From assembly GCA_016187415.1 (NCBI GenBank), contig JACPJT010000004.1:79995-143994 (forward strand): a DNA stretch of 64,000 bases, written 5' to 3'. A program made the position numbers and the translations under genes. Shown piece by piece: positions 9,946 to 19,259 of this stretch. This DNA is from Candidatus Aenigmatarchaeota archaeon. Its GTDB lineage: Archaea; Aenigmatarchaeota; Aenigmatarchaeia; CG10238-14; SCSR01. The notes under the pieces were generated by a model. It searched no databases. It had not been told where the DNA came from and was given only the letters and a program-made list of their open reading frames with translations. The number at the start of each line of letters is the position of its first letter. The stretch's first letter is position 1.

Positions 9946-10737
9946 TTGAGAGCTAAGTTGAATTTAATTGAAGGTTCTAAAGTAAAACTTTCATTAGATG
10001 GAAATAAATTATCCGTGGTTCAGCCTTTTGAAAAACTTGCAAAATTCTCAAAAAAGACTATAGGAGTTTTAGGCGGAATGGGTCCAGAAGCTAGTGCAGA
10101 ACTTTATTTCAAAATAATCAAATACTGCCAAAAAAAATACAATGCAAAATTAGATGAGGATTATCCATCGATAATAATTTATAATCTTCCAGCACCTCAA
10201 ATGATAGACAATCTCAAAAATAAAAATAAGTTACGTTCTGCATTGATCGGCGGTATTAAAAGACTTGAAAATGCTGGTGCAGATTTCATTGTAGTAGCAT
10301 GCAATACTGCCCACTATTTCTTATCTGACCTTCAAAAGAATGTTTCAATTCCAATTTTAAGCATAATTGAAGAAGTGGGTGGATTATTGGTCAAAAACAA
10401 AATCAAAAAAGTAGGTCTACTGGCAACTATCACTACGATAAAACAAAAAATCTATGAAAACAGATTAAGAAATCTTGGTATATCAATTCTTGTGCCCGAT
10501 AAAAAATCGCAAAGAAGAGTTCTCAGCATAATAAGAAAAACGATAGCAGGAAAATCAAGTGAAAGAGACAGATTATTTTTGAAAATTTTAATAGAAAAAT
10601 TGAAATTAAAAGGTGCTCAATCTATTGTATTGGGATGCACTGAACTACCTTTGATCATTTCACAAAAGGATTTTTCCATACCATTGGTCGATACTCTCCA
10701 AGTTCTTGCTGAGACTGCTGTTAAGGATTCTAGATAA
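9946..10737 (+). CDS. Aspartate/glutamate racemase family protein with N-terminal AbrB-like segment
   Basis: TIGVLGGMGPEASAELYFKII, VACNTAH and VLGCTELPLI motifs; N-terminal LNLIEGSKVKLSLDGNKLSVVQ looks AbrB-like and the open frame extends upstream to 9865. Confidence 0.8.
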   Translation: MRAKLNLIEGSKVKLSLDGNKLSVVQPFEKLAKFSKKTIGVLGGMGPEASAELYFKIIKYCQKKYNAKLDEDYPSIIIYNLPAPQMIDNLKNKNKLRSALIGGIKRLENAGADFIVVACNTAHYFLSDLQKNVSIPILSIIEEVGGLLVKNKIKKVGLLATITTIKQKIYENRLRNLGISILVPDKKSQRRVLSIIRKTIAGKSSERDRLFLKILIEKLKLKGAQSIVLGCTELPLIISQKDFSIPLVDTLQVLAETAVKDSR

Positions 10738-10760
10738 CAAAATAACATCCTAACAGATTA

Positions 10761-12785
10761 TTACACTTTGCTTATCATTCCCGGCCGCGGATTGAACGCT
10801 ATGCCTTCCTGCTGCATTTTTTTCAAAATCTCTTCGGGTGATTCGACTCCCTGCATCCTGCACATTTTGACAACTTCGTCAAACGGAACATCCTTGCCAT
10901 ACGTCTTTCCCAACTCATCAATCACATCCAGAACTATCCTTATCTTGCTCCTCTGTGCGGATGTTGCCCTGGCACCATCTGCCCTGTCAATATCGATCTT
11001 GCCGGTTTCTGGTTCAAACCCGAATTGCCTCAGTGAAGCTTTCATGAGGTTTATTGCGCGTATCGCATCCTCAGTTGTCACATTATTCCTCAATTGAATT
11101 TTCGCGGATGATTCAGTCAGTCTTATCAGAGCCTCATATTGTCTTGGTGTAATCGCAATTGGTGAATCTTCGCCGGAATGTTCCCTCAATCCCAAATAGA
11201 AATTCTTTATTTCATCTGCCGCTTCGCGTGAAAGTTTCGGATGGCAATTCTTGCGTGCATATGCAACATACTTTTTGAATGTGTCATTGTCTACGATCGG
11301 TGTAGCTTCTTCGCCGCCAAAATGCCGCGACAATAGAATGTGCTCGGTCACCTTTGCATCTGTTTCTACATTGGGTATATCCCTGAGCGCGAACTTCAAA
11401 TCGAATCTTGACAAAATTGTTTCGGGTATGTCTATTTGTTCCTTAATCGGAAGATAAGGGTCGAACCTGCCGAGCTTCGGGTTACCGCCGGCCAGTATCG
11501 CAGTCATGGCAGGCAGTGTTGCGACTATGTTTGCTTTTGCAATGGAAATCGTCTGTTGTTCCATCATCTCGTGCAACGCAACCAAATCCGTTTTCTCGAT
11601 TTTTTCAAATTCGTCTATGGCACACAGGCTCCTATTTGTCATGACCAACGCGCCTGCTTCCAGAACCCACCCGCCTAAGAACTCTTCATCTTTTACAACA
11701 GTTGCGGTCAGCCCAGCACCAGTAACACCTTTGCCTGACACGTACCTGCCACGTGGAATCAGACCTGATACAACTTTCATTAGAGCGCTCTTTGCAGTAC
11801 TTGGATCGCCAACCAACAAAACGTGTATGTCGCCCCTTACCCTTGACCGATCCTTTTGTATGTGCGTTTCCCCGCTAAAAAGCTGCATTGTTATCGCCTG
11901 TTTGACATCATCCAACCCGTATATTGCAGGCGCTATGGAATTTGTCAACTTGGTGTATATTTCAGGATCCTTTGACAGTTCTAGGATTTTTCGTTCGGTC
12001 TCTGGAGTTATTTCCAGCTCTTCCCATTCTGTCTCAACGGATTCTACATGATTCGCCTCCAGATAAATTTCCATCTGCCTGGAAGGGGTGCCTTTGATTC
12101 TTCTGGGAAGTTCTTTCAGAACACCGACAGTTTTTATTCTGTTTCCAGGATCTGTCTTGTTTTGCATTTTTGGCGATGTAAGATCTTCCTTAAGATACAC
12201 ACGCAAATCCGACGGCCTTTCTCCTTCTGTAATTTCGAAAGGCTCTTCCACAACCACCCATCTGGCATCATACAATTTTTGATCGACAAGTTTGAAACTT
12301 TTCCTATTCCTGCATGCCGGATTTTCGCATTCTATTGGCGCGTGCATCATCCTTTCAGTCTGTATAATCGTCAGGTTGCTCCCGCAGTCCAAGCATTGGA
12401 AGATTGCTTCGCTCACTTCGGGCCTGACTTCACTTGCACGCTTGACGAACCCGTCAATAACAATCATCTTCCCGATATGTTCTGAACGTATGTTCCTGAT
12501 CCTTATGTCCTTGCTCGGCGGCAGGTTGAAGAATCTCAGTCTGAAATTATCGTCAAGATAACCGACATCGATCTGCTTCAATGCCTTTTGAGCTACGCCG
12601 ATTGTTTCATTGGGATTTTCCAAAAGATAATCTGCTATAGTGACATCGAATTTTTCCAATAAAGAAAAATCTATATCCAGAGATCGTTTGCCTTCGTTTG
12701 CAGCTTTTACCAACTTATCCTTGTAGAACTCGTTTAGAAAATCCGCGAATTTTTCGAAGAGATCGTTGTTGTCCATGATTAGCAA
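10761..12785 (-). CDS. mcm: Replicative DNA helicase MCM
   Basis: Walker A GDPSTAKSALMK, CAIDEFEKI Walker B, LSRFDLKF arginine finger, zinc-binding N-domain. Confidence 0.97.
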   Translation of the reverse strand: MLIMDNNDLFEKFADFLNEFYKDKLVKAANEGKRSLDIDFSLLEKFDVTIADYLLENPNETIGVAQKALKQIDVGYLDDNFRLRFFNLPPSKDIRIRNIRSEHIGKMIVIDGFVKRASEVRPEVSEAIFQCLDCGSNLTIIQTERMMHAPIECENPACRNRKSFKLVDQKLYDARWVVVEEPFEITEGERPSDLRVYLKEDLTSPKMQNKTDPGNRIKTVGVLKELPRRIKGTPSRQMEIYLEANHVESVETEWEELEITPETERKILELSKDPEIYTKLTNSIAPAIYGLDDVKQAITMQLFSGETHIQKDRSRVRGDIHVLLVGDPSTAKSALMKVVSGLIPRGRYVSGKGVTGAGLTATVVKDEEFLGGWVLEAGALVMTNRSLCAIDEFEKIEKTDLVALHEMMEQQTISIAKANIVATLPAMTAILAGGNPKLGRFDPYLPIKEQIDIPETILSRFDLKFALRDIPNVETDAKVTEHILLSRHFGGEEATPIVDNDTFKKYVAYARKNCHPKLSREAADEIKNFYLGLREHSGEDSPIAITPRQYEALIRLTESSAKIQLRNNVTTEDAIRAINLMKASLRQFGFEPETGKIDIDRADGARATSAQRSKIRIVLDVIDELGKTYGKDVPFDEVVKMCRMQGVESPEEILKKMQQEGIAFNPRPGMISKV

Positions 12786-12844
12786 TAATCTTTCAGGTAT
12801 AAATTCATTTATTAATTTTGAAATGTTTCAGAAAAAAATTGAAT

Positions 12845-13405
12845 TCACTCGGGTGTCATTGCGCCTTTTAATTTCTTCAATCGGATATAAAGCTTGTCAA
12901 TCGCGATTTTCACATCATTTACGCTTCTTCCGCCGGTGCAAACTATTTTGCCAGAGCCGAATAAGAGAAATGCCACCTTTGGCTCTGTCATCCTGTATAC
13001 AAGCCCTGGAAATTGTTCGGGTTCGTATTCAGAATTTTCCAATTTAAAAGCAATGCCATCCAAATTAAGTTTGGCATCCAGCTTTGCAGAAGCGACAATG
13101 TTTTCTATCTGCGTTTTGTAATTCCTTGGCACCCTCACTTTAACGGATTGCACTATAGTTACTACTTTCTTAAAAACCGCCTTTACATCCACTATGCTCC
13201 TTGCGCCGGTGCAAACTATTTTGCCAGAGCCGAAAATTAATGCGGCCGCTTTTGGCTTTTCCATCCTGTATACAAGCCCTGGAAATTGTTCGGGTTCGTA
13301 TTCCATTCCCTCCAATTTCGAAACTATCTTTTCAAGAGGAATTATTACATTTAGAGTTGCAGAAGCTACAATGTTTTCTACACGAATTTTGAAATCCTTT
13401 GGCAT
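12845..13405 (-). CDS. tbp: TATA-binding protein
   Basis: Two direct repeats IENIVASA...EYEPEQFPGLVYRM...GSGKIVCTGARS. Confidence 0.97.
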   Translation of the reverse strand: MPKDFKIRVENIVASATLNVIIPLEKIVSKLEGMEYEPEQFPGLVYRMEKPKAAALIFGSGKIVCTGARSIVDVKAVFKKVVTIVQSVKVRVPRNYKTQIENIVASAKLDAKLNLDGIAFKLENSEYEPEQFPGLVYRMTEPKVAFLLFGSGKIVCTGGRSVNDVKIAIDKLYIRLKKLKGAMTPE

Positions 13406-13473
13406 TCGATCACAAACTAAATATTATTATAACGATAACTTTATATACTTGACTTAAAAAGCTTTCGCAAAGG

Positions 13474-13947
13474 TTAAAAGGGATAGATTTCGTTTATGAA
13501 CTTGTTCAATTTCCATACAGGAACTACAAATGTCTCATTTTCCTTTATCATATCCTCATCTTGAAGAGTGACCAGTAATGGAATGGTTTTGAATTTTTTG
13601 TCGACTTTGAAAGATTTTCTAGCCAGAATATTGTCGTTTAATAATTTTGCGAACTCTTTCACACGGATTTCTTGCAATCGCACTGCATTCTTCAGACCCG
13701 ACTTCTTGTATCGGCCTTTATTCCACCACTTGCAATCTACACAAAAAATTTTATTTCCGTTGGATGCAACAACATCTATCTCGTATCTTCTGCCGACTTT
13801 GAACCTAAAATTTTGTTTTGTTGAGAATCCATTCGCCAGAAAAATCTCCGAAATTACAATCTCGAATTTTTTCCAGTCATATTTCTCAAGTACATCTTCG
13901 ATGGTTTTATTTTTCCGTAACTTGTGTTCTATTTCATCGATCATCAT
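13474..13947 (-). CDS. Restriction-endonuclease-like (PD-D/ExK) nuclease domain protein
   Basis: KVGRRYEIDVVASNGNKIFCVDCKWWNKG nuclease motif; start taken as MMIDEIEHK because the longer ORF runs antisense through rnhB. Confidence 0.65.
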   Translation of the reverse strand: MMIDEIEHKLRKNKTIEDVLEKYDWKKFEIVISEIFLANGFSTKQNFRFKVGRRYEIDVVASNGNKIFCVDCKWWNKGRYKKSGLKNAVRLQEIRVKEFAKLLNDNILARKSFKVDKKFKTIPLLVTLQDEDMIKENETFVVPVWKLNKFINEIYPF

Positions 13948-13984
13948 AGAACAAGTTAATAAAAATGAGAATTTAAAACAGATT

Positions 13985-14695
13985 ATGGAATTTGTAACTG
14001 GTATAGATGAAGCCGGCCGCGGCGCGGTTTTAGGTCCGCTTGTGGTTGGCGGCGTCACCATAGATACAAAGTCTGAGAAAAAGCTGAAAGCACTGGGTGT
14101 AAAAGATTCAAAAAAACTGACGCCCCAGAGAAGAGAAGAATTGTACAAGCAAATAGAACTCGTTGCAAAGGATGTTTTTGTTCTCAAAGTTGCACCATGC
14201 AGAATCGATACATACAGGAGCATGGGTGTGAATCTGGATAGGATAGAAGCGATGAAAATGGCGGAAATAATAGATTTCAACAGCAGTAAAAAGGTCTTCA
14301 TAGACTCGTTGACAAGCAATCCGGAAAAATTTAAAGGTGTTATAGAACATTTTGTAAAAAATAAAAGCGTTGAACTTGTAGTCGACAATTATATGGACGA
14401 GTCTGTAATTTCCGTATCGGCTGCTTCCATCATTGCGAAGGTTGAAAGGGACAAGGAAATCGAGGAATTGAAGAAGCAGGTTGGTGTGGATTTTGGTGTG
14501 GGCTATCCGCATGACCCGTTGACTATACAGTTTTTAGAGAAAACAATCAAGGAGACCAATGGCAAGAATCTGCCTGATTACATCAGAAAGTCATGGGTAA
14601 CGACAGAGATGCTCCAAGAAAAGTCATGGCAGCGAAAAGTAATGGATTTTATATTTAGAAAAAACGAGTTAGAATGCAAGCAGGAAGAAGGTTAA
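13985..14695 (+). CDS. rnhB: Ribonuclease HII
   Basis: MEFVTGIDEAGRGAVLGPLVVGGV and GYPHDPLT; the ORF-track start is too far upstream, ATG at 13985 is the natural start. Confidence 0.95.
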   Translation: MEFVTGIDEAGRGAVLGPLVVGGVTIDTKSEKKLKALGVKDSKKLTPQRREELYKQIELVAKDVFVLKVAPCRIDTYRSMGVNLDRIEAMKMAEIIDFNSSKKVFIDSLTSNPEKFKGVIEHFVKNKSVELVVDNYMDESVISVSAASIIAKVERDKEIEELKKQVGVDFGVGYPHDPLTIQFLEKTIKETNGKNLPDYIRKSWVTTEMLQEKSWQRKVMDFIFRKNELECKQEEG

Positions 14696-14938
14696 ATGGA
14701 TTCTGAAAAGGTACTTACATTGATTTATCTGGTGCTTGGCGCGGTTGCCGGATTCGTATCCAATAAATTCGATTATTTGATATCGCTTGGGATTGGCATA
14801 ATCATCTATCTTGTGTCGTTCATAATCGTCAGGAAAATAGTTAAAGCGCAAAAGAAGACTTCGTGGTATGTCTTAAATAGTTTGGTTACTTTTCTTCTTG
14901 TATGGTTAGTAGCTTGGATAATGTTGCGCAACTTGTGA
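14696..14938 (+). CDS. Small membrane protein (about three TM)
   Basis: 80 aa hydrophobic ORF directly abutting rnhB and aspS. Confidence 0.6.
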   Translation: MDSEKVLTLIYLVLGAVAGFVSNKFDYLISLGIGIIIYLVSFIIVRKIVKAQKKTSWYVLNSLVTFLLVWLVAWIMLRNL

Positions 14939-14942
14939 TTAG

Positions 14943-16256
14943 ATGAAAAGAACCCATTATACTAGCGAATTGAAAGATGCTATAGGGAAGGAAGCCATTG
15001 TTAAAGGTTGGGTGCATGACATTCGATTGATGGGCGGGATAAACTTCCTTTTGCTTCGGGACATGGATGGCATTGTGCAGATTACTGCACCGAGGAATAA
15101 AATTTCACCTGACATTCTTAAGAAAATAGAGGGATTGCACAACGAAGACGTGATAGATGTCAAAGGAACTGTTCAGAAAACAGCAAAAACCAAGACTGGT
15201 ATTGAAATCATTCCTAAAAATATCGAGATAATTAGTGCGTCTGAACCTATGCTTCCACTAGACCCGAGAAGGGTAACAAAAGCTAACCTAGACACAAAAT
15301 TGGATTGGAGGTCATTGGATCTTAGATCGCCTGAAAATTTGGCGGTTTTCAAGATTCAGTCAAAGTTAATGGAATCGATGGAAGAATACCTGATAAAAAA
15401 CAAGTTCATGAAAGTATTCACACCATCGCTTATCGGCGGTATATCGGAAGGCGGGTCAGAAGTCTTTTCCGTAGTCTACTACGACAAACAGGTATTTTTG
15501 AGACAGGATCCCCAGCTTCATAGGGAACTTCTTATAGCCGGCGGTTTTGAAAGAATTTTTGAGACAGGGCCGAGTTGGAGAGCTGAAAAAAGTCATACTG
15601 TAAGGCACATGAGCGAGCACAGGACTATAGCCGCAGAACTTGCATTTATTGAAGATGAGCATGATGTTATGAAAATGGAAGAAGGTATGGTTGTAAATGC
15701 GCTGGAGAAAGTTAAGAAAGAGTGCGGTGGGGAGTTGGAAATATTAAACAAAGAAATCAAGATACCGAAAACTCCGTTTCCTGAACTTCAATTTCCAAAA
15801 ATTTATGATATACTCAAAGAGTTGGGAAAACCTATACAAAAGGGTGAGGATCTTAACAGGGAATCTGAAGAGACTTTAAGCGATTATGTTAAAGAAAAAT
15901 TCAAGAGCGACTTCTTTTTTGTCAATAAATTTCCATTTGCAGTAAAACCGTTTTATGTTATGAGGGCCGATGACCGTTCTGAATGGGCGCGCAGCATAGA
16001 CATGGTGTTTAAAGGAACAGAATTGTCGTCAGGCGGCCAGAGGGAACATCGATATCCAAAATTAATCTCTCAGATAAAAGAAAAAGGATTGAATCTGGAT
16101 TCTCTCAAGTGGTTTACAGAAGTTTTCAAATACGGCGTGCCTCCGATGGGCGGATTCTCATTGGGAATTGAAAGATTTACGATGAAATTGTTGGACATAG
16201 AAAATGTAAGAGAAGCTACTTTATTTCCTAGGGACACTGAGAGGATATTACCTTAG
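14943..16256 (+). CDS. aspS: Aspartyl-tRNA synthetase (archaeal type)
   Basis: GWVHDIRLMGGINFLLLRD anticodon-binding OB-fold, class II motifs FRAEKSHTVRHMSEH-like and GGFSLGIERFTM. Confidence 0.95.
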   Translation: MKRTHYTSELKDAIGKEAIVKGWVHDIRLMGGINFLLLRDMDGIVQITAPRNKISPDILKKIEGLHNEDVIDVKGTVQKTAKTKTGIEIIPKNIEIISASEPMLPLDPRRVTKANLDTKLDWRSLDLRSPENLAVFKIQSKLMESMEEYLIKNKFMKVFTPSLIGGISEGGSEVFSVVYYDKQVFLRQDPQLHRELLIAGGFERIFETGPSWRAEKSHTVRHMSEHRTIAAELAFIEDEHDVMKMEEGMVVNALEKVKKECGGELEILNKEIKIPKTPFPELQFPKIYDILKELGKPIQKGEDLNRESEETLSDYVKEKFKSDFFFVNKFPFAVKPFYVMRADDRSEWARSIDMVFKGTELSSGGQREHRYPKLISQIKEKGLNLDSLKWFTEVFKYGVPPMGGFSLGIERFTMKLLDIENVREATLFPRDTERILP

Positions 16257-16263
16257 TGAAATC

Positions 16264-16824
16264 ATGTGCAATAGATTATGTAAACCGCAGAAAGTTGTAT
16301 TATATGGAAAGAAAATTATACTAAGAAACCCGAAAATGGGCGACGTTAAAACTCTTGTAGATTTCATAAATTCACTTGTTGAAGAGGACGCACTAATTTT
16401 GGTGAACAAAACAATCACGTTTCAAGAAGAAAAGAAGTGGGTTAAAGAGAATTTAGAATTGTGCCGAAAAGGCGAACAACACCTACTTGTGGCAATGTAT
16501 AAAAAGGAAGTTGTTGGAACTATGGGTTTGCATAGGGGTAAGTGGAGGCAATCCCATGTAGGTACTATTGGTGTTTCTGTTAAGAAAAGTTATCGTGGAA
16601 TCGGACTGGGAACTTTGCTGATGAAAACTGCTATAGGTTTAGCGAAGAAAGATCCGAAAATTAAAATATTAACGCTTGATGTGTACGAACCCAATAAAAT
16701 AGCAAGAAAATTATATGAAAAACTTGGCTTTAAGTCAGTGGCGAAATTATCGAAGCGTGACTTGTACAAAGGTAAGTACATTAGCCATATTGTAATGGAA
16801 TATCCACTGAATAAAATCAAATAA
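16264..16824 (+). CDS. GNAT family N-acetyltransferase (RimI-like)
   Basis: VKKSYRGIGLGTLLMKTAIGLAKK, YEKLGFKSV. Confidence 0.8.
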   Translation: MCNRLCKPQKVVLYGKKIILRNPKMGDVKTLVDFINSLVEEDALILVNKTITFQEEKKWVKENLELCRKGEQHLLVAMYKKEVVGTMGLHRGKWRQSHVGTIGVSVKKSYRGIGLGTLLMKTAIGLAKKDPKIKILTLDVYEPNKIARKLYEKLGFKSVAKLSKRDLYKGKYISHIVMEYPLNKIK

Positions 16825-17098
16825 GCTTTTCCTTCAGCATGCATGCATAGATATGGGAACATAGTCTGTTGTGCAATGAGTTGTATTTGCAATCGCATTT
16901 CCATTCTTTGTTTCCCTTCTCGAAAATAACAGAATGCTCCTCCTCTTCGCCTTCGACTGAGAAATAAACCCTTTTTTCCGTATCCAAGTCCTTGGACACC
17001 TTTCCCAGTTCCACGAGCAACTTGCCTTTCTGAACAATCTCTACGGATAACTTTTCCATTATTCTAGAATTGTATTTGAGATTTATTTCTCTAAGCAT
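16817..17098 (-). CDS. Small SWIM-type zinc finger protein
   Basis: EWKCDCKYNSLHNRLCSHIYACMLKEKL fits CxCx(n)CxH; start may be internal Met at about 17059. Confidence 0.6.
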   Translation of the reverse strand: MLREINLKYNSRIMEKLSVEIVQKGKLLVELGKVSKDLDTEKRVYFSVEGEEEEHSVIFEKGNKEWKCDCKYNSLHNRLCSHIYACMLKEKLI

Positions 17099-17609
17099 CC
17101 AGCTTCAGTTTTCTCAGTTTCGGGTATATGACAACCCTGCAGTAAGAGGCTGTTTTGTTGTTATTATAGTAGTTTTGGTGATGCTCTTCGGCCTTGTAAA
17201 ACGTAGTGAGCGGCTTGATTTCTGTAACGACTAGTTTGTTAAGCTTCCTTGCTATGGCATCTTCGGATTTCGTAGCTGTCGCTTTCTGCTTTTCATCGTG
17301 GTAAAATATGACAGAACGGTATTGTGTACCCACATCGGAACCCTGGCGATTCAAGAGAGTGGAATCATGCATCTGCCAAAATACATCTAAAAGCTCATCA
17401 TAACTGATTTCCTTTGGGTCGAACGTTATTTGGATTACTTCGGCATGGCGTGTATCGCCACTGCAAACTTCATCATATGTAGGATTCGGTTTACTGCCAC
17501 CTGCGTAGCCTGATATGACCGATTTGACGCCGCGTATGCGCTGGAATATAGCTTCGGCGCACCAGAAGCAGCCACAGCCAAAAGTCGCCTTTTCTAACCC
17601 TTTGTCCAT
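17091..17609 (-). CDS. msrA: Peptide methionine sulfoxide reductase A
   Basis: KATFGCGCFWCAEAIFQRIRGVKSVISGYAGG. Confidence 0.95.
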   Translation of the reverse strand: MDKGLEKATFGCGCFWCAEAIFQRIRGVKSVISGYAGGSKPNPTYDEVCSGDTRHAEVIQITFDPKEISYDELLDVFWQMHDSTLLNRQGSDVGTQYRSVIFYHDEKQKATATKSEDAIARKLNKLVVTEIKPLTTFYKAEEHHQNYYNNNKTASYCRVVIYPKLRKLKLDA

Positions 17610-17626
17610 TATTTTAAATATGTTAA

Positions 17627-18586
17627 TTGAATATTAATGTTGGTTGTATGGAATTGAATGATGTTATCAAAGAACTTAAGAAATTGAAAGCTAAACGCGT
17701 CTTTATCCAGTTCCCATTGGGACTGAAGAACGATAAAATACAGAAAATATCAAGGACGTTGGACGATGAAGGAATTGATGCTGTACTTTGCATAGAATCC
17801 ACTTATGGCGCATGCGATATCAGAGATGTGGAGGCAAAAAGGCTGGAATGCGATGCGATTCTTCATGTAGGCCATGTGGATTTTGGGACATCCTCAGAAT
17901 TACCTGTTGTATACTGGGAATACTTTATTGATTCAGATCCTGTTTCTGTTCTGGAAAAGGAATTTGAAAAACTAGATGGCTATGAAAAAATCGGTCTGGT
18001 GGGATCTCTGCAATATATGGACAAGATACCTGAAGTGAAGGAATATCTGGAGAAAAGAGGGAAGAAAGTTTTTGTCGCACAAGTTGAAGGTGTCAAATAT
18101 CCTGGACAGATACTCGGATGTAGATTAAAATCTGGTAAAGAAATTGAAGATAAAGTTGATGCATTCCTCTGTGTATCTGCCGCAAAGTTCTATGGTCTGG
18201 GATTAATCCTTAACACAAACAAGCCAATGTTAACTTTGGATGTCGAGAGAAAAGAGATAACAGACATTGCATTTGAGAAGAAGAGAATACAAAAAATAAT
18301 AGCATGGAATAAATCTGCATTCAAGGACGCGAAAAGAGTGGGCATTCTTGTATCTTTCAAAAAAGGGCAGATGATATTACCATATTCGATAAAGAATTAT
18401 TTGGCGAAGAAATTGAATAAAGAAACATACATACTGGCGGGAGATGAGATAACGCAGGAGAAAATAATGGGATTGAAACTTGATTTTCTCGTTTCAACGC
18501 TTTGTCCCAGAGTAGGAACCGATGATACCGAAAGGTTTGAAATACCGATGTTGAATTTTGACCAAATTGCTAAAATTAAATCTTAA
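17627..18586 (+). CDS. dph2: Diphthamide biosynthesis enzyme Dph2
   Basis: VFIQFPLGLKND...STYGACDIRDVEAKRLECDAILHVGH...YPGQILGC...STLCPRVGTDD. Confidence 0.92.
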   Translation: MNINVGCMELNDVIKELKKLKAKRVFIQFPLGLKNDKIQKISRTLDDEGIDAVLCIESTYGACDIRDVEAKRLECDAILHVGHVDFGTSSELPVVYWEYFIDSDPVSVLEKEFEKLDGYEKIGLVGSLQYMDKIPEVKEYLEKRGKKVFVAQVEGVKYPGQILGCRLKSGKEIEDKVDAFLCVSAAKFYGLGLILNTNKPMLTLDVERKEITDIAFEKKRIQKIIAWNKSAFKDAKRVGILVSFKKGQMILPYSIKNYLAKKLNKETYILAGDEITQEKIMGLKLDFLVSTLCPRVGTDDTERFEIPMLNFDQIAKIKS

Positions 18587-18603
18587 TAGACACAATTTAA
18601 ATT

Positions 18604-19233
18604 GTGAACAAAAAACATCTTGAAATAATTCTTTCAAAATTGAAACCTGTGGAGAACCCCAAACCTACGTTAGAACAGTATACTATACCAAGCGACTTGG
18701 CTGCGGATATACTTCATTTCGCCCATATGAACGGCGATATAGAAGACAAGGTCGTATTTGATTTCGGATGCGGCACCGGCAGACTAGCAATTGGTGCGCT
18801 ACTGCTTGGCGCGAAGAATGTTGTAGCAATAGATCTGGATTACAAAGTTCTGAAAACTGCCGAAGAAAATCTGCAATTTATTTTATCAAGTGGGCAAACT
18901 CTTACAGGCTCCATAAAGTTCGTTAGGACTGACATAAGAGATTTCTCTGGAAAATGCGACACCGTCATACAGAACCCTCCATTTGGGATACAGAAGGAAC
19001 ATGCTGACAGGATATTTCTTGAAAAGGCACTGGAATGCGGAAGTAAGATATACAGTTTGCACAAAGACGGGTACGAAAAGACGAGAGAATTTATCACAGA
19101 ACTAGTTGAAAATAAAGGCGGGAAAGTGGAGAAAGTGCTTCCTTACAAGTTTCCGATTCCGCATATGTTCAAGTTTCACGATAAGCCGAGGAAAGAAATT
19201 AGCGTCGACTTGTACGTGATAGGAAATGTTTAA
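18604..19233 (+). CDS. METTL5-like N6-adenine methyltransferase
   Basis: LEQYTIPSDLAADILHFA, VFDFGCGTGRLAIGALLLGA, NPPFGIQ. Confidence 0.9.
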   Translation: MNKKHLEIILSKLKPVENPKPTLEQYTIPSDLAADILHFAHMNGDIEDKVVFDFGCGTGRLAIGALLLGAKNVVAIDLDYKVLKTAEENLQFILSSGQTLTGSIKFVRTDIRDFSGKCDTVIQNPPFGIQKEHADRIFLEKALECGSKIYSLHKDGYEKTREFITELVENKGGKVEKVLPYKFPIPHMFKFHDKPRKEISVDLYVIGNV

Positions 19234-19259
19234 TATTGGGAAAAACCAAATTGTATTAA

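Noticed and set aside
13568-13984. N-terminal extension of the rnhB ORF
   Set aside because: Runs antisense through the adjacent nuclease gene; RNase HII naturally starts at MEFVTGIDEAGRG
13948-14388. N-terminal extension of the nuclease ORF 13474..14388
   Set aside because: Antisense to rnhB and low-complexity Ser/Phe composition; MMIDEIEHK is the sensible start
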